Source: Xylanibacter ruminicola
GTDB lineage: Bacteria > Bacteroidota > Bacteroidia > Bacteroidales > Bacteroidaceae
Assembly (NCBI RefSeq): GCF_900142525.1
Contig: NZ_FRBD01000005.1
Coordinates: forward strand, 1 to 64,000
Direction: 5' to 3'
DNA length: 64,000 nt
Part shown: piece by piece, positions 1 to 6,209 of the stretch
Layout: each line of letters opens with the position of its first letter
How positions within the stretch are numbered: position 1 is the stretch's first letter
The notes under the pieces: model-generated
Seen by the model: only the letters and a program-made list of their open reading frames with translations
What the model was told of the DNA's origin: nothing
Databases searched by the model: none
Position numbers and translations under genes: made by a program

Positions 1-4
1 GCAT

Positions 5-262
5 TTGGCAGAGAAGTATGGAGTGAAGGGTACCCTGAGCCGTGAAGAATTTGATGCACGCGCTAAGGCGTGGTATTATGCAGAACTGCTTCGTGATGAA
101 CGAAAGCGTCAGAAGATGACTCAGCAGGAGTTGGCTGAGCTGATAGGAAAGAAACGTGAGTATATCTCGGCATTGGAGCAAGGTCACACGGATATGCAAT
201 TATCTACATTTGTGCTCATTGCTAATGCACTTGGCTTGAGATTCTCCTTAGTTGTGGGATAA
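5..262 (+). CDS. XRE-family HTH antitoxin-like protein (5' end uncertain)
   Basis: Small DNA-binding protein of the Cro/C1 (XRE) class. A helix-turn-helix lies at about residues 30-80, with the characteristic MTQQELAELIG and REYISALEQG helices. The N-terminal segment (GTLSREEFDARAKAWYYAE) resembles HigA/YefM-type antitoxins that sit directly behind a RelE/HigB toxin gene. The first usable start is a TTG at base 5, and the frame stays open to the window edge, so the true start and any toxin partner may lie upstream. Two hairpins with T-runs follow the stop. Antitoxin function is inferred from family resemblance; a stand-alone regulator is also possible. Confidence 0.7.
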   Translation: MAEKYGVKGTLSREEFDARAKAWYYAELLRDERKRQKMTQQELAELIGKKREYISALEQGHTDMQLSTFVLIANALGLRFSLVVG

Positions 263-273
263 TCCGTGGTTTG

Positions 274-304
274 ACCTTACTACTATGTAGTAAGAGGTTT
301 TTGA
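274..304 (+). terminator. Rho-independent-type terminator after the XRE gene
   Basis: CTTACTAC (276-283) pairs with GTAGTAAG (287-294) around a 3-nt loop, followed by a short T-run. It lies 13 bases after the stop of the XRE gene. Confidence 0.55.
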
Positions 305-308
305 GATG

Positions 309-338
309 ATCGGTCCTGAGATTTGGGGCCGATTTTTT
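309..338 (+). terminator. Second terminator hairpin
   Basis: ATCGGTCC (309-316) pairs with GGGCCGAT (326-333), with one G-T pair, and is followed by six T residues. It insulates the XRE gene from the cassette promoter just downstream. Confidence 0.65.
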
Positions 339-350
339 GTGCGTAAATAT

Positions 351-381
351 TTGCTTGGTTCAAGGAAAATAAGTACCTTTG
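351..381 (+). promoter_or_regulatory. Bacteroidota-type promoter of the accessory cassette
   Basis: TTG at 351-353, a 20-bp spacer and TACCTTTG at 374-381 match the Bacteroidota -33/-7 consensus. The first cassette gene starts 34 bases downstream. Confidence 0.7.
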
Positions 382-415
382 CACTACTAAACCCAAATAA
401 AAACAGAATAGAACA

Positions 416-1330
416 ATGAATATTATGAAGTACTACAAATGCCATATCGCACCAAGCGATGTGGATCAAGGAGGGGCGCCTTTATTACAAGGTAAGGGCG
501 TCTTTACTAAGATTTTTAGTGAGGATTCCCTTAAAAAGAAAAAATTCTTGTTGGCCCATACCCCTAAGCAGATGGTGTTTTATCATGAGTATGCATTGCC
601 GCCCCAAAATGACAGGTATGTGATACTTGTGGCTAACTGTAGGGTGAGAGAATATCAGGTAGATCTGTTTGAAAAGACCACCGTGGCCGACCATCCGTAC
701 CTGTATATGGTAGTAGATGCCACAACCGATGAGCCCATGGTGGCCATAGAGGAATGCAAGCAATGCAAAAAGGCCGCAGAAGAGGTGAGACTGGTGCTTG
801 AATACTCGCTGAACAGAGATATGGAGACAAGCGGATGGCAAGTGACGCTGACTGAATATGAACCAACCGATGATGACGTAGCTAAAGTACACGAACTGAC
901 GAAAGACATACACGACCCGCAAAACGTGAACCGTACGCTGGAAACCAAATATGGACTAGAGAAAACTGACTTCTTGATTAGAAACTACTTAGAGTATCGC
1001 CAAAAGGTTACTAAACCAAAGAAATCGAATAACTTCAGAGATTACATACTTCACAATAACAAGAATCTGGTGATAAACCTGATTAGAAAAGTGATACAGG
1101 ATACGAAAGAACTGGTGTCGAAGAGTGTGTCGAGGATATTCAGATTTCTGAAAGACCACGAAGTGATTTCATGCCCCAAATTCGAGGCGGTGATACGAGA
1201 GTTTCCAGAACTAGAAGACCATGTGTCGTCAAGTAGGTTTAATACTTATATACGCCAATTGGACAATCCATTTGAAAACGACCCCGTTTGTGACTATTTA
1301 TACAGAAAATTTGAAATATTACTGACATAA
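416..1330 (+). CDS. Hypothetical protein, first gene of the accessory cassette (304 aa)
   Basis: I do not recognise this protein. It has no signal peptide or obvious membrane segment, so it is probably cytoplasmic. The N-terminal 100 residues look like a globular beta-rich unit; the region around residues 190-260 is strongly basic (for example QKVTKPKKSNNFRDYI), which would suit nucleic-acid contact, but this is only inference. A second in-frame ATG at 425 could be the start. It has its own promoter (351-381) and a strong terminator (1341-1383), so it is transcribed separately from the genes that follow. Its place next to a primase-helicase gene suggests the same mobile or phage-related cassette. 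Confidence 0.75.
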   Translation: MNIMKYYKCHIAPSDVDQGGAPLLQGKGVFTKIFSEDSLKKKKFLLAHTPKQMVFYHEYALPPQNDRYVILVANCRVREYQVDLFEKTTVADHPYLYMVVDATTDEPMVAIEECKQCKKAAEEVRLVLEYSLNRDMETSGWQVTLTEYEPTDDDVAKVHELTKDIHDPQNVNRTLETKYGLEKTDFLIRNYLEYRQKVTKPKKSNNFRDYILHNNKNLVINLIRKVIQDTKELVSKSVSRIFRFLKDHEVISCPKFEAVIREFPELEDHVSSSRFNTYIRQLDNPFENDPVCDYLYRKFEILLT

Positions 1331-1340
1331 CACCCCCCTA

Positions 1341-1383
1341 AGCAGGTTTTATCGGTTCGACCCGTTAAGACCTGCTTTTTTTA
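1341..1383 (+). terminator. Terminator with a stem that can also pair downstream
   Basis: AGCAGGT (1341-1347) pairs with ACCTGCT (1370-1376), followed by a run of T. Part of the left arm (1344-1354) is also the exact inverted repeat of 1394-1404, which lies inside the next promoter. Confidence 0.7.
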
Positions 1384-1414
1384 TTGCATAGGTCGATAAA
1401 ACCTAATATCTTTG
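1384..1414 (+). promoter_or_regulatory. Promoter of the second cassette gene with embedded inverted-repeat arm
   Basis: TTG (1384-1386), 20-bp spacer, TATCTTTG (1407-1414). The spacer contains CGATAAAACCT (1394-1404), the inverted repeat of 1344-1354, so it may double as an operator. Confidence 0.65.
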
Positions 1415-1478
1415 CGCCCGAAATGGAGTGAAGATTGGGCCCTTTCTGATCTCAAAGTTTAATTCTGAAAATTTTTAA

Positions 1479-1961
1479 ATGATGAGACAGATTGTTTTGA
1501 ATCTTGATGATGAGGCTTTTGAGCCTTTTATGGGTTTGCTGGCATTATGCCGGCAGGTACAGATAGTAGGCGAGAGCGAGGTGACCGACGTGCTGAACAA
1601 CCGTGATCAGTGTATGAAGCAAGCCATAGAAACGCTTCGCGAAAATAAGGTGTTTAAGCATGGCTATGATTTCGCCTGGATTATGGTGGCTATCAACCAA
1701 GGTGTGCTTGACGATTACGAAGGATTCCGTTCGCCACAGGCGTTTCTGGATTATCTATATGAGATAGGTATAGACAATCTGCCATCACGTTATTCGCTAT
1801 CTCGTGCTTACTCGATTATATTCCATACGTATCCTGACTGGACCTTTAAGGATGTGGATGGCGCTACCGAAACACTTAGACGTAAAAACGTGGTTAGGCA
1901 GTTTCTGACTGCTTATGCAGCGGCTAAAAGAGGCCTTTGCAACAAGTTTTGCAACAAATGA
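1479..1961 (+). CDS. Hypothetical protein (160 aa)
   Basis: An unrecognised small cytoplasmic protein. The N-terminus reads MMRQIVLNLDDEAFEPFMGL, with a mixed helical body (FAWIMVAINQGVLDDYEGF; YSLSRAYSIIFHTYPDW). Start may be the first or second ATG (1479 or 1482). No catalytic motif is visible. It follows a clear promoter, and its 3' end contains three TGCAACAA repeats (1938, 1950, 1970), the last beyond the stop. Context ties it to the primase-helicase cassette; no function can be given. Confidence 0.65.
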   Translation: MMRQIVLNLDDEAFEPFMGLLALCRQVQIVGESEVTDVLNNRDQCMKQAIETLRENKVFKHGYDFAWIMVAINQGVLDDYEGFRSPQAFLDYLYEIGIDNLPSRYSLSRAYSIIFHTYPDWTFKDVDGATETLRRKNVVRQFLTAYAAAKRGLCNKFCNK

Positions 1962-1977
1962 AAGAACCCTGCAACAA
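1938..1977. repeat. Three TGCAACAA direct repeats
   Basis: Identical octamers at 1938-1945, 1950-1957 and 1970-1977 span the stop codon of the preceding gene. Confidence 0.5.
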
Positions 1978-2026
1978 CTTCTGCACCAAGTGGTTTTGAG
2001 ATGATTAGTAACTGAAAAAGTATTTC

Positions 2027-2075
2027 TAATTTTGCACCGTCGAAAGGAAAAAACAACAATCCGAAACGACGGTGC
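2027..2075 (+). promoter_or_regulatory. Promoter -7 element and 5' leader hairpin
   Basis: TAATTTTG (2027-2034) fits the -7 box; the -33 box is poor. The likely start of transcription falls in a perfect 9-bp inverted repeat, GCACCGTCG (2034-2042) and CGACGGTGC (2067-2075), with a 24-nt purine-rich loop. The hairpin would form at or near the mRNA 5' end, where it could protect the message or bind a regulator. Confidence 0.5.
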
Positions 2076-2101
2076 TCTTTGACTTATTGATACAAAAGAT
2101 C

Positions 2102-2117
2102 CTTCAGAAGGCTGAAG
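2102..2117. repeat. Short hairpin CTTCAG-AAGG-CTGAAG
   Basis: A 6-bp perfect stem with a 4-nt loop lies immediately before the tandem repeats. Confidence 0.45.
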
Positions 2118-2120
2118 AAA

Positions 2121-2164
2121 TGAAAGGGAAGTGAAAGGGAAGTGAAAGGGAAGTAAAAGGGATG
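2121..2164. repeat. Tandem 11-bp iterons (TGAAAGGGAAG)
   Basis: Three exact head-to-tail copies of the 11-bp unit TGAAAGGGAAG at 2121-2153 are followed by a degenerate fourth (2154-2164). The period is close to one helical turn, so bound proteins would line up on one DNA face. They lie 69 bases before the KilAC-like gene and upstream of the primase-helicase gene. An operator array or replication iterons are both possible. Confidence 0.7.
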
Positions 2165-2232
2165 TATACATTATTAATAATAAATATAAAGGTCGCTTAA
2201 AAGGAGGCGACGTAAAATAAAAAAAGGAGAAT

Positions 2233-2595
2233 ATGAATACAATGATTATTTCGATTTCGGAATTGACTAGCAACCATGTTGTTAAAGAGGCAGACCTGAT
2301 GATAGCTGAAGAGCTGAAACAACTGAACAGCTACAGCAAGTTCTGCTACACTGCTACTGAGATAGCAAAAACCTACGGAATGAAGGGCAACGACCTGATA
2401 TCGTTTCTGAAAGACCGTAGAATAATTAAAAAAGTGAACGGCAACTATATGCCCACCGGACAGTACCAGAACCAAGGACTAACGGCGTATCGATACTCGA
2501 TGAAGTACACCCAGCAAGGACAGCGAAAAATTAAAATGACCTTGGTTTGGACCGAGAAAGGGAGAGAGTTTCTTAAGGAAATTATTAAACATTAA
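2233..2595 (+). CDS. Phage antirepressor KilAC-domain-like protein (120 aa)
   Basis: Residues about 38-115 follow the KilAC pattern: CYTATEIAKTYGMKGNDLIS (winged-helix-like), a short RRIIKKVNGNYMP segment, then VWTEKGREFL near the end. KilAC is the C-terminal DNA-binding domain of phage antirepressors; the usual N-terminal BRO/KilA-N domain is missing, and a short unrelated N-terminus replaces it. An AGGAG stretch at 2225-2229 precedes the ATG, which is unusual in this phylum. It sits behind the iteron array and leads a tight run of genes up to the primase-helicase protein, so it may regulate them. Family assignment is by motif reading only. Confidence 0.65.
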   Translation: MNTMIISISELTSNHVVKEADLMIAEELKQLNSYSKFCYTATEIAKTYGMKGNDLISFLKDRRIIKKVNGNYMPTGQYQNQGLTAYRYSMKYTQQGQRKIKMTLVWTEKGREFLKEIIKH

Positions 2596-2607
2596 ACATT
2601 AAATATT

Positions 2608-2904
2608 ATGAAGAAGAATGTAGTGATGCGGAATATTGCCGAGGGCAATCGCATTTATCAGGAGATGAAAAAGTCGATGTTGTCGGTAGAGCCAACCATC
2701 GGCAGTCTGGTATCGATGAACTATGCGTTGAGCAAGTTGCTGGCCAACTATAAGCTGGCGATGCAGAAACTCGACATCGATGTTGATGCATATCTAGCCG
2801 ACATGACGAAATGGTGGGAGAACCAACTGGAATGCGGTGAGGCCGATGATCAAGAAGATTTTGACGCCTTTGCCTATACCGTTGACCGACTGGCAGAGGC
2901 TTGA
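2608..2904 (+). CDS. Hypothetical protein (98 aa)
   Basis: Small acidic, predominantly helical protein of unknown function (contains MLSVEPTIGSLVSMNYALSK and a C-terminus rich in Asp/Glu). No signal peptide. It begins 12 bases after the KilAC-like gene and precedes the 108-aa gene, consistent with one transcript. It may be a small accessory or adaptor protein for the cassette, which is inference from position alone. Confidence 0.65.
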   Translation: MKKNVVMRNIAEGNRIYQEMKKSMLSVEPTIGSLVSMNYALSKLLANYKLAMQKLDIDVDAYLADMTKWWENQLECGEADDQEDFDAFAYTVDRLAEA

Positions 2905-2970
2905 TGCTACCAGAACCCAAACTTAAACCTGCTTTTACAAATAACACACACAACAACACACACATAAAAG

Positions 2971-3297
2971 ATGAAGAAATTTGTATTTATTGTTAACGCT
3001 ATTGAGGTTATTAATATCATAAAGACTGGAAAAAAGCTACAGGCTGTTATTTCGTACGACCCTCAAACACGCATGATAGTTATAAAACCCAACAATCCAC
3101 CTAAGACCAAGGTGAGCCGAACAGAGCTGCTGGGGCATACCGACTTTGGCCGAGTGACTCGTAATAGCAAGTTTGTGAACATTATCCAGCACTTGCCCAT
3201 TATGATGGGGGCCAAGCGCATGATAAAGGCCATAGACCGCGAGACTATTGATGTGAAGGATATTATAGAAACCAACGAAATTATTGAAAGAGTATAA
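2971..3297 (+). CDS. Hypothetical protein translationally coupled to the primase-helicase gene (108 aa)
   Basis: Unrecognised protein with an N-terminal beta-strand-like stretch (MKKFVFIVNAIEVINIIKTG), a central basic part and a C-terminus rich in Ile/Glu. Its stop overlaps the next start in TAATG (3295-3299), so the two proteins are probably made together and may act together. No motif points to an activity. Confidence 0.65.
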   Translation: MKKFVFIVNAIEVINIIKTGKKLQAVISYDPQTRMIVIKPNNPPKTKVSRTELLGHTDFGRVTRNSKFVNIIQHLPIMMGAKRMIKAIDRETIDVKDIIETNEIIERV

Positions 3298-5702
3298 TGA
3301 TTAACTATGTTTATACTGACAGGAGCGGGCATAAGAAGGCCCGCCCTGTTAAGAACCGAAAGGAATATGTAGCCATTAGAAACACAGATGCGAATGTGAA
3401 GAATTTTGCTGCGGCACGAGCTGGCGACAAAAAAGCAAAAATGGCGCTGAAACAGTTTAATTATAACGACCTGTTGCCAAACGGTGTGTTGCGCGGATGT
3501 CATCACTCGGCATCGACCTTTGCGCACGATATAGATTGCGGAAATGAGGAAGAATGCAAAGAAATGGCGCAGAGGATTCTCGCCAAAAAAGAAGAGATTG
3601 GGCTGTTGGAACTGTCTGTTTCAAGCGGATGGGGGTTGCACGCGGTGTGTCGTAGAGAACCAGGAAAAACCATACTGGAGTGCCAGGTAAAAATGGCGAT
3701 GGCCACGCAGACCGAAATGGACACCAACGCACACGACCAGGCGAGAGTACTCTTTACCGGGCCGGCAACCGACGATGTGCTGCTGTATCTGGATGATGCG
3801 ATATTCGACGAACTGCTGAGCGAGGAGCAGAGTGCCGAGGAGTATCAGCGCCTGAAGAATCGAGAGAAAAGTGGCGCCGAGGATGTGCCCGCGGGGGCCA
3901 AGAAGGCGAATAAGCATTATCGCCCGTGGGAAACCCAAGGGGGGCCGAACGAGCGCATGAACAATGGAGGGGAAATAAAATCATTTAAAGGTATACCGTA
4001 TGAGCAGATTATTGAAGAGTGGTGGCGGCAGAATGGGGGCGTGCCTCAGGAGGGCGAGAGGAATGTTAAGCTATACCAACTTGCCGTTAGTCTTAGGGCT
4101 ATTTGCGATAATAGCAAGCAGCTGGTGCTTAGTGTGGTGCCTCGTCTGGGCTTGGATGATCTGGAGGTTGAGCGTATAGTCGACTCGGCTTGTAAGGAAA
4201 CACCAAAGGGCTTGTCGAAGGCCATGCAAAGTGTGCTTTCAGCACTCGGCATTTCAAATGCCGGTATTAGTTTCAGTCGAATTCTAAATTCGACTGAACA
4301 GCAACAGCAGATGGATAAATGGCTATGGGAATGGGGAGCGCAGATAGAAGCGCTGTTTGATGATTTCCCTATTCTGAAGGACATTTGTCGCGGCCTGAAA
4401 CGCAATCAATATGCAGCGGCACTCTTTGTGTCGGGTGGATTTATGATGACGCTGATGACACGCTGCAAGTACAGCTTCTACCACCGTCCGGAAGAACTGC
4501 GCAGATTGAACTGCGAGGTGCAGGTGATTGGTGATCCTGCAAGCGGAAAGAGCTTTGCCACTCGCCTGTATAAGCAACTGATAGCCCCGATTATTGCGGC
4601 AGATAGAGTGGGCAAGGAGGCCATCAACGCCTATCGCGAGCAGATGAAGACCAAGGGTGCCAACAAGGAGAAACCCAAGAAGCCTAAGGTGGCCATCCGC
4701 GTGCATCCCGCCAGAACCAGTAATGCCCAGTTTATACAGGATATGGTGAATAGCGTAGAGGAGATTGATGGCGAAAAGATACAGCTGCACATGCTGACTT
4801 TTGACACCGAGCTGGATAACACGATGCGTGTTCAGAAAAGTGGCTCGTGGATGGATAAAGAATCGCTGGAGCTCAAGGCATTCCACAACGAGGAAGATGG
4901 TCAGTTTTATAGCAATATGGACTCCATCGTCGAGAACTTTGTGGTGACCTGGAACTATGTGTATACCGGTACGCCGCTGGCTTTGAAAGCAAAGATTAAC
5001 GAGCGTAATTTCGGCTCGGGATTGGCTACCCGCCTAACATGTATCCCCTTGCCACCCACCAATTTCGAGATGATTAGTCGTGAGCGCCATGATGATGCAG
5101 CAAGCGATGAACGTCTGAAGGAATGGGGAGAAAAATTAGACCGCATGAAGGGCATATTGAGCCTGGATAAGATTGTGGATGAACTCTATGATTGGACGGC
5201 CCGCCGCATGGAGGATGCCAAGGAGGACAATTCTAAGGCGGAAGAGATGCTGCTGAAGCGATGCGCCTATCACGGCATTAACTTCTCGGCGCCGTTCATC
5301 GTGATGCGCCATTGGGATAAAATCCATCAAGATGGGGCCTACTATTGCGGTGAGTTTGAGACCGATGATGTAGACTGGAAGTTGGCAGAACTGATTGTTA
5401 ACATCCAATACGCTTGTCAGCGTCATTATTTTCTTGCGTTGGCAGAGAAATACTTCGACGATCAGCAGCGCGAGGTGTCGATGAATAGTCATCGTAAAAA
5501 CAAAACTTACGAAGGCTTTAGCCGATTGCCAGAAGAGTTTATGGTTGAGGATGTCATTGCATGTTTCTCGCTTTTGTCTGCATCAGCAGCAAGAATGAAG
5601 ATTAAGCGATTGTCTGAAGATCATTTAATTGAAAAGATTGATGATTATGTGGACAACGGTACTACCAAAGCAATCTATAAGAAAATTGGTATTATGGTTT
5701 GA
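3297..5702 (+). CDS. BT4734-type primase (AEP-like)-P-loop NTPase protein (DUF3987-like)
   Basis: Large 801-aa cytoplasmic protein. The N-terminal domain carries the signature of the VirE-N/BT4734 primase-like family: a DxD motif in FAHDID (75-80), SSGWGLH (109-115, His115) and DQARVLF (147-153), matching the metal and nucleotide sites of archaeo-eukaryotic primases. A linker (about 180-340) leads to a P-loop domain with Walker A GDPASGKS (412-419) and an acidic TFDTE strand (501-505) as a Walker B candidate, as in DUF3987 proteins. Primase-helicase activity is inferred. The start overlaps the preceding stop. A perfect 12-bp hairpin lies in the coding sequence at 4272-4298, in the linker between the domains. 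Confidence 0.8.
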   Translation: MINYVYTDRSGHKKARPVKNRKEYVAIRNTDANVKNFAAARAGDKKAKMALKQFNYNDLLPNGVLRGCHHSASTFAHDIDCGNEEECKEMAQRILAKKEEIGLLELSVSSGWGLHAVCRREPGKTILECQVKMAMATQTEMDTNAHDQARVLFTGPATDDVLLYLDDAIFDELLSEEQSAEEYQRLKNREKSGAEDVPAGAKKANKHYRPWETQGGPNERMNNGGEIKSFKGIPYEQIIEEWWRQNGGVPQEGERNVKLYQLAVSLRAICDNSKQLVLSVVPRLGLDDLEVERIVDSACKETPKGLSKAMQSVLSALGISNAGISFSRILNSTEQQQQMDKWLWEWGAQIEALFDDFPILKDICRGLKRNQYAAALFVSGGFMMTLMTRCKYSFYHRPEELRRLNCEVQVIGDPASGKSFATRLYKQLIAPIIAADRVGKEAINAYREQMKTKGANKEKPKKPKVAIRVHPARTSNAQFIQDMVNSVEEIDGEKIQLHMLTFDTELDNTMRVQKSGSWMDKESLELKAFHNEEDGQFYSNMDSIVENFVVTWNYVYTGTPLALKAKINERNFGSGLATRLTCIPLPPTNFEMISRERHDDAASDERLKEWGEKLDRMKGILSLDKIVDELYDWTARRMEDAKEDNSKAEEMLLKRCAYHGINFSAPFIVMRHWDKIHQDGAYYCGEFETDDVDWKLAELIVNIQYACQRHYFLALAEKYFDDQQREVSMNSHRKNKTYEGFSRLPEEFMVEDVIACFSLLSASAARMKIKRLSEDHLIEKIDDYVDNGTTKAIYKKIGIMV
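4272..4298. repeat. Perfect 12-bp hairpin inside the primase-helicase gene
   Basis: TTCAGTCGAATT (4272-4283) and AATTCGACTGAA (4287-4298) are exact inverted repeats around CTA. The ATT-NNN-AAT apex is shared with hairpins at 27949-28063. It encodes part of the interdomain linker. Confidence 0.75.
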
Positions 5703-5748
5703 CGCCGTAACGCAGTAACGCAGTAACATTAGAAAATTGAAACATTAA

Positions 5749-6204
5749 ATGGAAGAGATTATTCAATTAAATAGTGGGGCGAAACTTTCGCCTCACTTTA
5801 CATTGGGGGAGTTGACGAAGAGTAGTAGTCATCCTGAGATTTATAACATTCCTAGTCATGAGGCGATTGCTAACCTGAAGCAGGTGTGCGTGTGGTTGGA
5901 GGAGTTAAGAAAGCGGTATAATCAACCGATTATAATTAACTCTGGCTATCGATCGCTGCAGTTGAATCGGGCGATAGGTGGGGTGGCTACGTCGAACCAT
6001 CTTACTGGCTGTGCAGTGGATATCCGCGTGGATGGATTGGAGCAGTTGATAGTCTATGCGGCGATATTGCTCGATATCAGCCGCGACTGGCAGCAGGATT
6101 TCGACGAACTGCTCATCGAGAAAAATCGCCATGGCGCCATGTGGCTGCACTTTGCGGTGCGGCCTTCGGGAAATCGCAGAAAAGTTTTGTTTATAAATGC
6201 TTGA
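5749..6204 (+). CDS. Peptidase M15-family D-Ala-D-Ala carboxypeptidase-like protein
   Basis: A 151-aa zinc peptidase of the M15A type. The metal ligands are visible as SNHLTGCAVD (His84, Asp91) and WLH (His134); the SGYRS motif near residue 66 fits the substrate pocket. There is no signal peptide, as in many phage endolysins and in M15 proteins that close BT4734-type cassettes. The likely substrate is peptidoglycan stem peptide. It starts 46 bases after the primase-helicase stop, behind a short run of GCAGTAAC repeats, and ends 5 bases from the convergent GH35 gene. An endolysin-like role is likely; its export route is unknown. Confidence 0.8.
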   Translation: MEEIIQLNSGAKLSPHFTLGELTKSSSHPEIYNIPSHEAIANLKQVCVWLEELRKRYNQPIIINSGYRSLQLNRAIGGVATSNHLTGCAVDIRVDGLEQLIVYAAILLDISRDWQQDFDELLIEKNRHGAMWLHFAVRPSGNRRKVLFINA

Positions 6205-6209
6205 TATTA

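Noticed and set aside
2121..2164. Tandem 11-bp repeats as a CRISPR array
   Set aside because: Units are contiguous without spacers, and no cas genes are present.
4323..4886. 187-codon minus-strand frame within the primase-helicase gene
   Set aside because: Shadow of the P-loop domain coding sequence, where the plus-strand motifs are clear.
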